Source of the DNA: Helicostylum pulchrum
Lineage: Eukaryota > Mucoromycota > Mucoromycetes > Mucorales > Mucoraceae
Direction of reading: 5' to 3'
Assembly (NCBI GenBank): GCA_025677825.1
Contig: JAIXMO010000003.1
Span: 744,001 to 808,000, forward strand
DNA: 64,000 nucleotides
The notes under the pieces are model-generated. The model saw only the letters and a list, made by a program, of their open reading frames with translations, made no database searches and was not told where the DNA came from. Position numbers and translations under genes: made by a program. Within the stretch, counting starts at the first letter, position 1. Each line of letters starts with the position of its first letter. This document shows positions 1 to 11,705 of the stretch, one piece after another.

Positions 1-599
1 TCGAATCATTCAGGAAGAAATCCATTTTTGTATAGCGCAATCCAATTGAGAGATCCAATAATTATCTATAGATTATAACTTGAATCCCAATATCTATATT
101 CATAGATGGGTAATGCAGTATATATATTATTTATTTTCCAGGATACTGAAACCAAATGAGAATATACTAAAAGAGGCTGATGCCCAAATAGTTCTAGAAT
201 TTAAATATAGGACCTAAAAAAAAACTATTAAATTTCAAGGGATTTAATACAAGTTTAAATTATCTATATATTACACCATCAAATGTGAACCATAGTTTCC
301 AAACTTCAAATGCAATAAACATTATACATTCTGCCGATATTCTGGCTGCTTTATAGATTTCTTCATCAGATAATTTCATTATAAATGGATGTATGAAACG
401 ATACATTTTTAGGTTGTTCACAAATGTTGGTATTAAAAAGGCTAAAGCTGCAATCAGCTGTAAAAATACCAACCCTAAAAAGACCCTGGGCCACTTTGAC
501 CTCTTTAAAACTGCGCGCTACTGCATTGTTAAATATATGTTAAGGGCAATTGCATAAAAGTTTAAAGTTTACCAGTTTTTCTGTAGAAAATAATCGCAT
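1..599 (-). pseudogene. UPF0658-like membrane protein, copy 1 (partial, with an in-frame stop)
   Basis: This is the most downstream member of a four-gene minus-strand tandem array and runs off the left edge. Exon 1 (599-573) encodes MRLFSTEKL and is followed by GTAAAC. Exon 2 starts at 517 after TAG and encodes a 'RAVLKRSKWPRVFLGL' membrane segment, ending at a G-GT donor near 267. A third exon near 210-140 matches the 'HSNSRTxWASAS' exon of copies 2 and 3, and a fourth begins near 66. In that exon the codon that is TGG (Trp, in FIPEWLEPL) in copy 3 is TGA. This would truncate the protein after 'FLPE', so I call it a probable pseudogene. The rest lies outside the window. An unrecognised splice event, or a sequence error at the edge, could explain the stop. 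Confidence 0.6.
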
Positions 600-820
600 G
601 ACTTTGAAATATCTATTATAAAAAGCTAAAAAAAAAAATAAGGTACACAAACAAAACCGACGTCTTTTTATTATCTTTTGAGTTTTGGCTTAGTGTTGTT
701 ATTTGGTCATTTCTTTTTTTACATATGTATACATGTCATATGTTGTGCGAATTTCAGCCTCAATGGCTTATATGAATACGATGATGACATGTAACTTTTT
801 TTTTCTCGTGCTCTTGTTTA

Positions 821-2369
821 CTAATCGTCTATTGGTTCTTCAGCGCGTTGAGCTTCTAAACCGACAACTGTATCTGCTTGATCCACATTACTGTAAATCG
901 CAGATTTTCCTCTTGATGTCTTTCTTGAGAATGGCTTCCATTGCACTAAACCACAAAAAGGTAAGTTAATATATACGTATATTCATATCCTTGCCTAGTT
1001 TTGCTTTTACCGAATTCTTTCAGGCCCTTATTGAAATTTAATAGGCACATTATTGACAGCACAATTGATCCCTGTACATGAGTTAATCAGTTTATATAAT
1101 GTATTGCATTTTTTTTTATACTTACTATTGCTGCAATAAGAGATGCTAAACCTGTAGTAAACAAATTAAATATACATTATATACTAATAACGTTATAAAT
1201 CCTTACAAAAAGCTGCAACTGCGTACCAGTCCATTACCACAAAGTACAGTGTCTTTGCTACGTATACAACAGATGCTATAAATAAAAGCTGAAGTAAAAT
1301 GAATAAGATCATCAGAATCTTACTTTCCTTGCCGATAGCGTAACGAGATAAAATTAAAGACGGGATAGTTAAGATCCAAATCGAAAGCACAATGGAAAAT
1401 ATAGTATAGTAAGCATCATCATGATTATAATTGCCTACCACAAGGTAGAAAAAATATAGACCGTAGGCACAAAATTCAAAGTAAGCATCAATTTTTAACG
1501 CTAATGAAAACCATTGCACAGTGACATACATCTCTAAACATGGGGGGGGGGGAAGGAGGGGGTTAAGATATTCTGTTTTCTGCAACGAAACACACACAAA
1601 AAAAGATGGGATTACTTTGAATTTTAATACTACTTCCGATTTTTTTATAAGCGTCCCAACCGAAATCTTTTGCTACTTTCACGGCGGTATAAAACGTAGC
1701 TGGTATGATGAGAAACAAGATGCAGGAAAGAGCAATAAGTAGATTTAGGTTGGTACGTTTTAATACCCCTACCGATTCCGGGAGAATGTTATTCATCTCT
1801 AATTCTTTGTCCACTTCGATCCACTTGATATACTCAATAACCATCTATAATTGAATTTTAATATTTTATATACCGTTAATTGGTAAATACTGTATCTATT
1901 ATTTACCATGATACTGAAACCAAACGAAAATATAGTAAAAGAAGCTGATGCCCACATCGTTCTAGAGTTTGAATGGCGGACCTAAATGAGGACAAAATCG
2001 ATTTAAAATTACAATTGGGGTTTTCGCTAAAAATTATCTAATTTTCATTTTACACCATCAAGCGCCAAAGATAGTTTCCAAACTTCAAGTGCAATTAACA
2101 TGATACATTCTCCGGATACCTTGAATGCTTTACCGGCCAATTCCAAGAGAGAGTTGTCGAATCTGTAATCATACATTGTTTGGATGTTCAGAAGTGCTGG
2201 TATTAAGAAGGCTAAGGCGGCAACCAGTTGTAAAAGTGCCAATCCTAAAAAGATCTTGGACGATTTTGATCTTTTTAAAACCGCACGCTTCACCGCATTG
2301 TTAATATGTGTTAAAGTAACTTTATAAAAGTTTGAAATTTACCAGTTTTTCTGTAGAAAATAGACCCAT
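821..2369 (-). CDS. UPF0658-like multi-spanning membrane protein, copy 2 (short tail)
   Basis: Multi-exon gene of about 380 residues. The start ATG at 2369 gives MGLFSTEKL, then an intron of about 55 nt, then exon 2 (RAVLKRSKSSKIFLGLAL, ending at 2054 before GTAAAA). Next come a small 'VRHSNSRTMWASAS' exon (about 1980-1910), an exon beginning VIEYIKWIEVDKELE (ending near 1568), the long 'FSLALKIDAYFEF' exon (about 1535-1200) and two short exons. The last exon reads QWKPFSRKT and ends PIDD-TAG at 821. About seven hydrophobic segments are visible. Exon plan, size and the 'LKIDxYFEF' and 'SRYAIxKESK' stretches recall the UPF0658 Golgi membrane proteins of fungi, whose function is unknown to me. 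The tail is about 40 residues, against about 150 in copy 4. The family name is recognition from memory. Confidence 0.65.
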
Positions 2370-3824
2370 GACTTTTTTTAAAAAAAACAAATGTGTAGAA
2401 AAAAAAAAGGGGGAGTAGTTAAAAAGAAAAAGGATACGAAAAAGGATACGAAAAAAAAACATTGCTTCTTTTTATGATTATCGATTTTGTTTTTAACTTA
2501 GTGTCACTTATATATATATATATCCGTATCATCTGGTATAGAAACTTCAGCCCCGAAAGCTTATATTGAGTACGATGATAATATGACGTAAAAGTTTTTT
2601 GCTGTGATCTATGGGCGTAACAAAAAAACGATAACTATTAAGAGGTAGGGATATAATATTATTCGTGGTAGAATACAGAAGAGATTTAATTGTCACGCTA
2701 ATATCCGGCTAATATAAAATATTGATTGCTGAAGAAGATCTATCGTAGTTAGTGGCTGGTATGTATAACGATGTTTTCCAAAATATAAAAGAGGTACAAC
2801 TGACAATGTATCTCCCCGTAGAGTATATATCCGTATCATCCAGGTCTAATAATAAGACAGTTGCGTAACCCTATAATATTATTTTCCTTTTTTTTTTGCT
2901 TATATGAATACAGACGTATCTTTTGTTGTAATTAGATATCTAAATCATTCGCGCTTCTTTCTACATTGCCAGTCCCTTTCTTCGCTCAGTCATCCTCCTG
3001 TCCTTCAAGCATCGCTCCGGGCGGCCGAATTAAAAGTATGCGTGTACATATGGTCTGCAAAGGTACATAGTAACAATTCGTGTGTAAATTAAAAAAATTT
3101 ATTAGTTTTTTTTTATACTTTGATACACAGATCAAACTTTAAGGCAGACCGTTAAAGTATTGTTGGCTGTTCTAGTTGGCATACTTTTAAGTATGTATAC
3201 TTTCCCGCTTACACCAGCTACAATCTTTACACCACTTATGCCACTTACATCACTAAATCTTCCGACATTACTATCGCTCTGTCTACCGCAAGGTGAAACT
3301 CCTCCCCACGGGTAAGCTCAAATTATTCGCCCCTCTATCCAAGCCTACGGTTGGAAAAAGGGTAATTTAGCCAATTGTTTCACTGCCAACTTTTGATTAA
3401 TTTTCGGAAGCTTTGGATGAAACGAAATAAAAAAGTGTAATAATCATTTAAATCACATTACTGGAGTAACCTCGACAGCTAAATTAGAATTTTCCCTTTT
3501 ATACGCCAAAGAGGGGAAATTAAATAAACCACATTTGTTCAGCGTTTACAAAAAAAAAAATAGGTATAATCTCGTAAACTAGAAGTTTGCTTTATATCTA
3601 CATTGCAATTACTCAAAAATTTTGTCTACAATTTAAATAAAAAAAAGTATAATGTCACTTGTGTTATTTATAAGTTTCTTGGTCGAGCGAAGACTCTCTT
3701 ACTCACATGATGAAGGCCATCGAATTTGGTATTATGATTTTCATTTGTTACATGATACAAGTTTATAAATTTTCTTAAAATAGGTAAATTTATGCAAAGA
3801 AAAAGATGCAAGTACTCTCGTTTA
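2370..3824. other. Intergenic spacer between membrane-protein copies 2 and 3
   Basis: No convincing gene is visible. The stretch holds poly-A and poly-T runs, a TATATATATA run near 2511-2521, and a short copy of a dispersed repeat at 3341-3395 (core GGTTGGAAAAAGGGTAATTTAGCC). The small open frame at 2904-3092 has no homologue in the array and no splice context. Part of the spacer (2461-2590) resembles the DNA upstream of copies 1 and 3, as expected for a tandem duplication that included promoters. Confidence 0.6.
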
Positions 3825-5325
3825 CTAATCGTCTATTGGTTCGTCGACACGCTGATCTTCTAATCTTTGAAATGTATCTTTTTGATCCGTATTTCTTGAA
3901 AATGGCTTCCATTGAACTAAATATAATAGGTAAGTTAATGTACACACATTTATACATCCCTTTCTTACCGAATTCTTTTAGACCTTTATTGAAATTTAAT
4001 AGGCACATTATTGACAGCACAATTGTTCCCTATACATGATTAAATTAGTTTACATACTTTGTCGTGTAATCCTTTTTCTTTTTTGGTACTTACTATTGCG
4101 GCAATAATAGACGCTAAATCTGCAGTAAAAAAAAAATTAAAAAAAAAAAATATATATCATACATTAACAACATTGTGGATACTTACAAAGGCCTGTAAAT
4201 GCGTACCAGCTTTCTAACTGGCCACCATTCAATATAAATATGAACGCCACATATCCTATACATATAACTTGAAATATAATAAATAATATCATCATTATCT
4301 TGCTTTCTTTGGAAATAGCGTAACGAGAGAAAACAAGACAGGGAATAGGTAAGATAGACATGACCAGAGAAGTAGAAAATACGGCATCAAGTGTAACGTT
4401 AAATTGATAAGCGGCGGCCAGGTATATGACAAATAACGTAAAGGCACAAAACTCAAAGTAAATATCAATCTTTAACGCCAGTGAAAAGCATTCCACGGTG
4501 ATGTACATCTCTATTGAGAGGGTGTAAGATACTTTTGTTTTATGCAACGAAAAAATAGTTACCTTGAATTGTAATACTACTCCCGATTTTCTTGTAGACA
4601 TCCCAACCAAAGTCTTTTGCTACTTTAACAGCTGCATAAAACGTAGCCGGTATGATGAAAAACAAGATACAGGAAAGGCCAATAAGAAGGTATAGATTTG
4701 TATATTTTAACGGCTCCAACCATTCAGGAATAAATCTATTCGACTCTAATATTTTGTCGGTTTCGATCCACTTGGTAGATTCGATAATCATCTAGATTAT
4801 AATTTTAGTATTTTTATACGTTGATGGTAATACAATGTTATTATTTACCAGGATACTTAAAAAAGCCGAAAATACACTAGAAGAAGCTGATGCCCAAACC
4901 GTTCTAGAATTTGAATGAAGGACCTAGTAGATAAAAAAAAAATAGATTAAAACTACAGGGTTTTCGTTAAATTATTTATGCATTTACACCGTCAAACGCC
5001 AACCATATTCTCCAAACTTCAAAAGCAATAAACATGATACATTCTCCTAATACCTCGATTGCTTTACCGAATAATTCAGCAGTGTCTTCATTTATAACGG
5101 TTTCAAATATAGGATCACTTCCTATAGAATATATTTCTAGGACGTTGACAAGTATCGGTATTAAAAAGGCTAAAGCTACAGCCAACTGAAAAATCGCCAA
5201 TCCCAAGAACACCCTGGACCACTTTGATCTTTTTAAGACTGCACGCTACTGCATTGTTAGATATCTATACAAAATAGTTTCAAAAAGTTTAAAATTACCA
5301 GTTTTTCTGTAGAAAATAATTGCAT
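3825..5325 (-). CDS. UPF0658-like multi-spanning membrane protein, copy 3 (short tail)
   Basis: Best preserved of the recent copies. Exon 1 (ATG at 5325) encodes MQLFSTEKL and is followed by GTAATT. Exon 2 begins after TAG with RAVLKRSKWSRVFLGLAIF and ends at DG before GTGTAAAT. The following exons begin VLHSNSRTVWASAS (about 4925-4850), VIIESTKWIETDK (4791 to about 4560) and EMYITVECFSLALKIDIY (about 4510-4190). Then come DLASIIAAI (about 4122-4094), LNFNKGLKEFG (about 4020-3975) and QWKPFSRNTDQKD, ending PIDD-TAG at 3825. The protein is about 375 residues with roughly seven membrane spans. It differs from copy 2 mainly in the luminal loop after the first span and in the tail. A role in the secretory pathway is inferred only from the UPF0658 resemblance. 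Confidence 0.65.
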
Positions 5326-5599
5326 GGCTTTTTTTTTAGAAAAAAAATGTATAAAAGGGTTTAAAAAAAAAGGACATCTTTTTATTAATACGATCTTTTG
5401 GCTTAGCATTGTTATTTGGTCATTTCTTATTTTACATGCCATCTGTTTCGCAAATTTCAGCCTCAAAGGCTTATATATGAATATGATGGTGACATGTATT
5501 TTTTTTTTTTCGTGATCTATATATTGGATATTTTACACAAGTATAGTTTATTAATTCAAATGTTTTTTTTCCTTCCGTAAACCAAAAAGAAGAAAATGG

Positions 5600-7506
5600 C
5601 TACCATCTATCTGATTGAGGTAGAGAAATAACGTTATCTATATTAGAATAAGGAGGAGGTCTTGTTGTCACACTTAGATCCGATTCATTTGAAACACTGA
5701 TCGCCGAAGAAGAAGATCTGGTCAAAGTCTGTGCCTCTAATTTATGCACAGGAAATCCAGAACTACTATTAAACTCTATTGAGTCTAATTTATAAAGGCC
5801 TTGATGACGATCTACTTTAATTTGGTAAGGCACAAGATCAACGCGTTCTAAAGATGTACGAGATATTTCACCGTTCTTTCCGTAGAATCTGTCTCGCTTG
5901 TTCAATAAACCCACATCTTGTTCTTCGTCTTCGTCGTCGTCGTCAATTGGCATACGCTCATCGATTCTTCGGGTTCTTAAACCCGAATCGGCTGGGTTGT
6001 GTCCTTCTTTTTTATCTTTATGTTGGCTTTGAAATGGGTACCATTCAACTATCAAAAAAAAAAAAAAAAAGTTTAAATAACGGGAAATGGGTATTTTTTT
6101 TTTTTAGAAAATGGGATAGTTTACTAAATGGTTTTAAACCCTTTCCGAAATTAATTTGACATTGTACTGTTAAATAAATAGTGAACTATATATAATTGTG
6201 AGTTTAAGTGTTTATTATGTGTTTATTTATAGACTTACAGTAATAGAAATAATTGAACCTGAAACTAAAAATAAAAGTGTTAGCAGTATACAAGATCATC
6301 GTGATTTCTGTAAATATATTTTACCATAGACAACACCAATATACCATATGTCAGTTAATGGGTACTGGAATAAACCTATAAAACAGTAAACATCACAAGC
6401 TAGCAAAAAGGTCTGTAATAGTAAAAAGACAGCCATCATCCATCGGCTTTCTCTTGAAACTGCTACTCTCGCAAACATTAAACCGATCGCCAAAAGTATA
6501 GACAAGGCAACTGAAATAACAACGAATTCAATCTTTTGTGAAATGATGGTAGTACCGATCAGCAAAAACACTTGAAAGAAAATATCGACCTTGAGAATCA
6601 ATGCAAATCTTTGAACATCGTGATACAAGTCTATGGTTTCTTTAATGTCAGTAATTACATAATATACAAAAAAAAAAAAAAAAGAAAAACTTACATTTTA
6701 AATGATTACTGCCGCCGATTTTTTTATAAATTTCCCAGCCAATTTCTTTTGAAGACTTGTAAGCAGCTATAATGACAGGTATAGAAAGTAAAAAGAAGAC
6801 GACGGTTAGCGCGATTTGAAGTCGCATATTTTCTAACTTTAGTGAATCAAAACTGAAAGAAGCCCAGTTTCTGGATTCAATTACTAGCTACATATAGAAG
6901 GAAGGGTTTTAAAAAAGGGTTCATCGTGTTTTAAAAATGGCAGATGTATGTACCATAACATTAAATATACAAGAGAAAACAGAAAACCAGGCTGAGGCTA
7001 AAATTGTTAAAGAATTTAAATGGACAATCTAACAAATGGAGATGGGTTAGTGCAACCACAAAAAAAAAGACATCCCCCTCTAAAAATGACTTTACCCCAT
7101 CAGTCAAAATCCATAAGCGCCAGACCTCATAAACTATAAATAACACATTTTCGTATATGATTTTGTATTCTTTGGCAATAAGGTAATTTCCAAACAGTGC
7201 ATCTGCATAGTCTGTAGATTTGTTTATGGGTAGTGTCTTGCGAACACCTTCTGTGTTGACTAAGGTCTTTACCAGAATAGGTATAGACAGTATTGTTTGA
7301 ATAATAACCAAGGTAAAATATATTTTAAACCATTTTGATTTCGATAACTGTTTAAACTACGATTATACAAATATTAAATTTATGCACTTTTCCTTTGGGC
7401 TTTTTTTTTTTTTTTTTTTTTTTCTCTTTGTTTGTGAGGAAAAATTCCTTTCAAAGTTTTTTTTTCAAAAAGTCATTACCAGTCTTTTTGTATATGAAAT
7501 CACCAT
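5600..7506 (-). CDS. UPF0658-like membrane protein, copy 4 (divergent, long acidic tail)
   Basis: Most upstream and most divergent array member, with the same exon plan. Exon 1 (ATG at 7506) reads MVISYTKRL followed by GTAATG. Exon 2 (from about 7358) reads FKQLSKSKWFKIYFTLVII, then come IVHLNSLTILASAW (about 7034-6956), VIESRNWASFSFDSLK (about 6888-6690) and MYHDVQRFALILKVDIFFQ (6628 to about 6310). A short SGSIISIT exon and an 'INFGKGLKPFS' exon follow. The last exon (from about 6052) encodes a 150-residue cytoplasmic tail with an acidic run of D and E, a PPPY motif (RPPPYSNID, a possible WW-domain ligand) and Ser-rich stretches, ending at 5600. This fuller tail is probably ancestral and copies 1-3 lost it. 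Function is unknown; UPF0658 Golgi membership is my best guess. Confidence 0.65.
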
Positions 7507-7703
7507 TTTTGATGTAATAGAAAAGGGGGAAAAAAGGATGAATAATATAATCTGGGCTTTGTTTTTGTCAAGGCACAATTATACCCCAAAAAAGAGTAAC
7601 ACAGACCTAGGCCAAGCCACTTTTTTTTTTTTTTTTTTTTTTAAGGTAAGTTTCTGTGACACTGGTTATAAAAATTACCTTTCTTGAATAAAAACAACAT
7701 ACT

Positions 7704-8849
7704 ATGTCAGATAGAAAGAAGACCTCGCCCTTGGAAATCTTGGAAAGCAAGAAGCGTGTTAACGTTTGTGCTCCAATGGTACGATACAGTAAGCTTCCTT
7801 TTAGAGAACTTGTTCGAAAGTAAGCGAGTAGAAAAAAAAAATACCCATTTTTTTATATACTAATTATATATATATATAAAAAAAAATAGGTACAATACAG
7901 ACATTGTATATACACCCATGATTCTTGCTGATGTGTTCAAGAATTCAGAGTTTGCTCGTAGCTCAGATTTCTCTACCAACTATAAAGACGACCCAGTTGT
8001 TGTTCAGTTTGCGGCAAGTAAAGGAGCTGACCTTGCTGACGCCGCTGAGCTTGTATCCCCCTATGCAGGCGGTATTGGTAAAGTAAAAAAAAAAAAAACG
8101 AACATCCTTGACACAAAAGATATTAAACTTCGGTTAATCGATAGATATTAATTGTGGGTGTCCTCAAAAATGGGCTTATCAAGAAAAGATTGGTGCTTAT
8201 TTAATGCAAGATCCTGAAAATGTTCGAGATATGATTCGTACAGTGAAAGGCCGAGTGAATATACCTTGTAGTATTAAAATTAGAGTACATGATAATTTAC
8301 AGTAAGTGTTATATGATAAAAATCGAAAAAAAAGTGGATGTGATAAAAGATGCTAACCAGTTTTTTTTTAGAACAACATATGAGTTTGTAAAGAGAGCAG
8401 AGGCAGTGGGCGTAGACTTTTTAACAGTGCATGGACGTACGAGACTTCAAAAGAATACAGAACCTGTCAATTTCGAAGCAATTAAACTTGTAAAGGAATC
8501 AATTAATGTGCCAGTGATCGCCAACGGCAGTATATTTTCGTTAAAGGATGCGGATGAAATGTACGAAAAGACAGGCGTTGATGGTGTTATGTCAGCAAGA
8601 GGGTTATTACAAAATCCTGCTTTATTTGCAGGACATGAAAGTACACCTTGGGAGTGTATTGAGGAGTACGTACGTTTAGCGTTAGGATATGGCACAAACT
8701 CGTTTATTTTCCATCACCACTTGATGTTTATGTTTGAAGATGTGATGAGTAACGCAGAGCGTAAAACATTCAACACACTTTCCAGTATACCAGCTATTTT
8801 AGATCACTTGGAAGAACATTGGGGATTTGATTCATCAAAGCTATTATAA
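7704..8849 (+). CDS. DUS4: tRNA-dihydrouridine synthase, Dus4 type
   Basis: A four-exon gene (7704-7819, 7890-8077, 8145-8301, 8372-8849) gives about 312 residues. The FMN-dependent enzyme reduces uridine to dihydrouridine in the tRNA D-loop (positions 20a/20b for Dus4). The N-terminus has the family opening VCAPMVRYSKLPFR. Exon 2 has TPMILADVF and VVQFAASKGADLADAAELV. Exon 3 restores frame with DINCGCPQKWAYQEKIGAYL, and the GCP cysteine at about residue 107 is the catalytic acid. Exon 4 has the FMN-phosphate region VDFLTVHGRTR and VPVIANGSIFSL. The protein is close to the length of other Dus4 enzymes and looks intact. It converges on CFD1 with only about 48 bp between stop codons. Dus4 rather than Dus1/2 is inferred from the opening motif and the short C-terminus. 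Confidence 0.9.
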
Positions 8850-8897
8850 ATTTTTTATTTTATTTTTATTTGTATATATAATATTCACAAAAGGGTT

Positions 8898-9904
8898 TTA
8901 TTCTGCCTTGTTGGCCTCTACTTTATCAACAACCTTTTGACATATTTGTTGAAATACAGGGAATAAATTTGATTTTTTAAACATGTTCACATAAGATCCT
9001 TCACCTTCTGTTTCTACCATGGTTGTAAATCCAGGATCAATTGGTACTTTACCAAAGAAATCTATATTGTAGTCTTTTGCCATTGATTCTCCACCGCCCG
9101 AAGAAAAGATATTGGTACAGTCCTAGATAACAATCGTTTTAGTTTATGCATTATATTTATACATATTAAAAGAATACTTTACTGAACAGTGAGGACAGAC
9201 AAATCCACTCATGTTTTCAACTACGCCCAAAATAGGCAACTTGACTTTGTTACAAAATGAAATCTCTTTACGGACATCTGCAATGGCTACACCCTGAGGT
9301 GTGGTCACAATCACAGCGCCGTCCGGATTAAACTCTTTCAGGTATTCTACAATACCGATATGCTCATCTGAAGTACCTGGTGGTGTATCAATTAACAAGT
9401 AATCCAACTCTCCCCAATAAACATCTTGTAAAAACTGCTTGATCATAGCTATAAAGTGGATGTTTTTAGTATCTCACTTTCTCCAATATATTTATATTAG
9501 CTTTTTACCATTCTTTTTAGGTCCTCTCCAGACAACAGAGTCATTCTTGTTGGTTAAAAGAAAGCCGATAGACATACATGATAAGCGTTGGTTTGCGTCA
9601 GCGTATACTGGTACCCAACTAAACTAGAGTGTTAATTTTTTTCCCCAAGAAACTACAGCACACATATGCATATATATATATATATATATTACCCTTGTGA
9701 TGCTTGGTGTACTTTCTTACCATCCAAACCCAACATGCGAGGAATACTTGGACCGGTAAGATCAATGTCAAGTACACCTACTTTCTTTCCTTGGTCTACG
9801 AGAGAAAGAGCAAGTTGAGTTGTGACTGAAGACTTTCCTACACCGCCTTTTCCGGAAAGTACAAGTACAATGTTCTTGACGCCCGAAAGATTAATGTCAG
9901 ACAT
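8898..9904 (-). CDS. CFD1: Cytosolic Fe-S cluster assembly ATPase Cfd1/Nubp2
   Basis: MRP/Nbp35-family P-loop ATPase, four exons. Exon 1 (9904 to about 9692) encodes [26 protein letters not shown], with the deviant Walker A at residues 18-26, and [15 protein letters not shown]. Exon 2 (about 9619-9518) has [20 protein letters not shown] and WRGPKKN. Exon 3 (about 9448-9183) has [16 protein letters not shown] and [15 protein letters not shown] and ends in CPHCS. Exon 4 (about 9123-8898) continues [12 protein letters not shown], so the bridging-cluster cysteines CPxC stay together across the intron. The protein forms a complex with Nbp35 to build [4Fe-4S] clusters on a cytosolic scaffold. The shorter N-terminus without the Nbp35 four-Cys cluster makes it Cfd1/Nubp2, not Nbp35. 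A purine tract just upstream reads CT-rich on its own strand. Confidence 0.9.
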
Positions 9905-9923
9905 TGTTTTTGCTTAATAATAT

Positions 9924-9949
9924 AAAAAAAGAGAAAGAGAGAAAGAGAT
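9924..9949 (-). promoter_or_regulatory. CT-rich tract upstream of CFD1
   Basis: The plus strand reads aaaaaaagagaaagagagaaagaga, so the tract is pyrimidine-rich in the CFD1 direction, about 20 bp before its ATG. Similar tracts precede the genes at 9985-10986, 13414-15274 and 15731-16387. CT-rich tracts near transcription starts are common in filamentous fungi; a promoter role here is inferred. Confidence 0.4.
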
Positions 9950-9984
9950 ATAAAAAAAAAAGATTTAAAAGCCGACTTTTTATT

Positions 9985-10986
9985 TTAAACGATGTGAAGT
10001 GTAACAGGTCCAAGTGAAGTCTTGATAACAATACTATGGTCATAACTTGTACGGTGCTTAAAATAACCTTCTATATGTGATGGCTTTCTAAGTTTGTAGT
10101 CAAGTATACCTGCTCTACTATTATTGATAATGGACACAATACCTCCTTTAGATTCAATATTGAATTTACCATAAAACTGGCGTGATAAGTAAACTGTAAC
10201 AGAAGCATATGATGTTTCAATATCAATGTTTGCTGAGCTATTTTTAATATCTACAATATGTACTTCAACTGAAGTCTCTGTAGCTCGAATACGAAGGGTT
10301 TCTATCAATGTTACTTGGTTCAAAACCAAAGGTGCATGTTTCAATTTAATATTCAGTTTTCTAGCTCCCAACATACATTGCAGCTGTAACGGACCATTAC
10401 TTGCTTCAATGGTCATAGTATTATCGGCAGCCATACATATACCACGCACAGCCAACTTCCCTCGATCGATCTTGACAGAGATATCTTGAAAAGAAACAAT
10501 GCTACCATCTACAATAATATCCCCTTTTATGTTCTCTAATAGAATTGTATCGTATGCGATAATGGATCCGATTACAAGAATGGGCTCTTGTTGGTTATGC
10601 AATTCGAGCGTGTGGCCTGACCAGGTCTCGACAAGTACCAGTGGTTTATCCGATTTTTTGACCTTATAGAGACTACCGTTTTCGTTTTTGCTTGCTTCGG
10701 AAAGTAAAGACATGAAGGCTTGTCGAGCATCTTGTCTGTTATAAGCAAAGGGGGCGGGCGGCGGGCGGACCGATAAAGTGGGTACCCTTATCATGCTTGT
10801 GTTGGCTACGTCGGGAAAGGCAGAACGAACCCTGGGGAGAAATCTAAATGGTATAGATGAACCACTGGATGATTCATAAAGAGTGTAAGGTGGTGGTACA
10901 CTGCTGAAAACAAATTAGTATGCAATGATAAAAAAAAAAAAGGGTATATTAGATTCAAATAAGTCTTACTCTGTAGAAGGTCGCAT
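9985..10986 (-). CDS. Beta-rich conserved hypothetical protein (adhesin/DUF4097-like)
   Basis: Two exons. Exon 1 starts at ATG 10986 (MRPSTD) and splices at GAGTAAGAC. Exon 2 starts after CAG with VPPPYTLYESSSGSS and runs to the stop at 9985, giving about 310 residues in all. The N-terminal 60 residues are Pro/Ser-rich with a PPPY motif. From about residue 100 the chain is a series of short alternating beta-strands with repeated patterns (GDIIVDGSIVSFQDISVKI, RGKLAVRGICMA, LQLQCMLGARKLNIKL). This suggests a beta-helix or stacked-strand fold like DUF4097/adhesin-type domains. There is no signal peptide or membrane span. I do not recognise the protein and assign no function. The start is set by the upstream mini-exon, because the inner ATG at 10794 lacks the PPPY segment. 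Confidence 0.65.
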
Positions 10987-11030
10987 TGTCTGATGGTGGA
11001 TGATGTATGTATATAAAATGAATTGGAAAT

Positions 11031-11068
11031 AAAGAAAGAGAGAGAGAGAGAGAGAAGAAAAAAAAGAG
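11031..11068 (-). promoter_or_regulatory. GA/CT microsatellite upstream of the beta-rich gene
   Basis: An uninterrupted (GA)n stretch on the plus strand (CT in the direction of the gene starting at 10986) lies about 50-80 bp before its ATG. It is either a simple repeat or part of a CT-rich fungal promoter. Confidence 0.4.
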
Positions 11069-11375
11069 CGTGGCAAGCTTTTATAAAAGTATATATGTAC
11101 AATCAAACCATGGAAATTTGGAAAGCCAAAAATAAATGTTGTCACTTGGATTGACAACATTTTACGAAACACAATGCTCATCACCGTAAAGAAACCGATG
11201 CTTGAACCTCGGGTCGGAAACCCCGAGGGAAACCTGCAGACGAGATTTGAGCGGTTCAATTAGAGTAAGCTTAGGAGAGTATAAGTACTGATAGATAATG
11301 CTCTTACATTCCCAGGCTAACTATTAGCTTCGCAATCCGATCTGAAATACTATTCATTAATAAGATAGTGCATAA

Positions 11376-11705
11376 CTATACTTTTGCAAAAGGAATTCTC
11401 GACGTATTTTTATTTAATATAATTAGATAGTACATTAATTTGGCGTAATAGTATAGAAAGGTCCCATTTCCGCCATACCAGTCCTGTCTTCCTCGTGCAC
11501 CAGTTTTAAGATCAAAGGATTTACAAGCTTGTCCTGTGTGGTAAAAGCGCAGTAGGTGTAGCGCCATTTTGGCATCTCCCGGCGGTGCTCTTCGTTAAGA
11601 ATTGCAAGTGTACGTACAGTCTCCTTTAATAAGAAACTCATAAACTAGGTACGTTTCGTGACCAATACCGAAAGCTATGTCAGATGTAAAGTAAATCCTA
11701 TAGAA
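11376..11705 (-). pseudogene. Coding relic, frame-broken, unidentified
   Basis: The minus strand holds two overlapping frames that look like pieces of one former protein. One, from about 11703, reads IYFTSDIAFGIGHETYLVYE and stops. A second (11641-11435) begins MSFLLKETVRTLAILNEEHR and includes WRYTYCAFTTQDKLVNPL. Codon use looks gene-like, but no frame is long and no splice sites join them. The strings are not recognised. It may be a fragment of a mobile-element protein. Confidence that it is a real gene is low. Confidence 0.25.

Noticed and set aside
7382..7687. 101-codon plus-strand ORF
   Set aside because: Poly-T/poly-A low-complexity crossing the promoter and first intron of membrane-protein copy 4; artefact.
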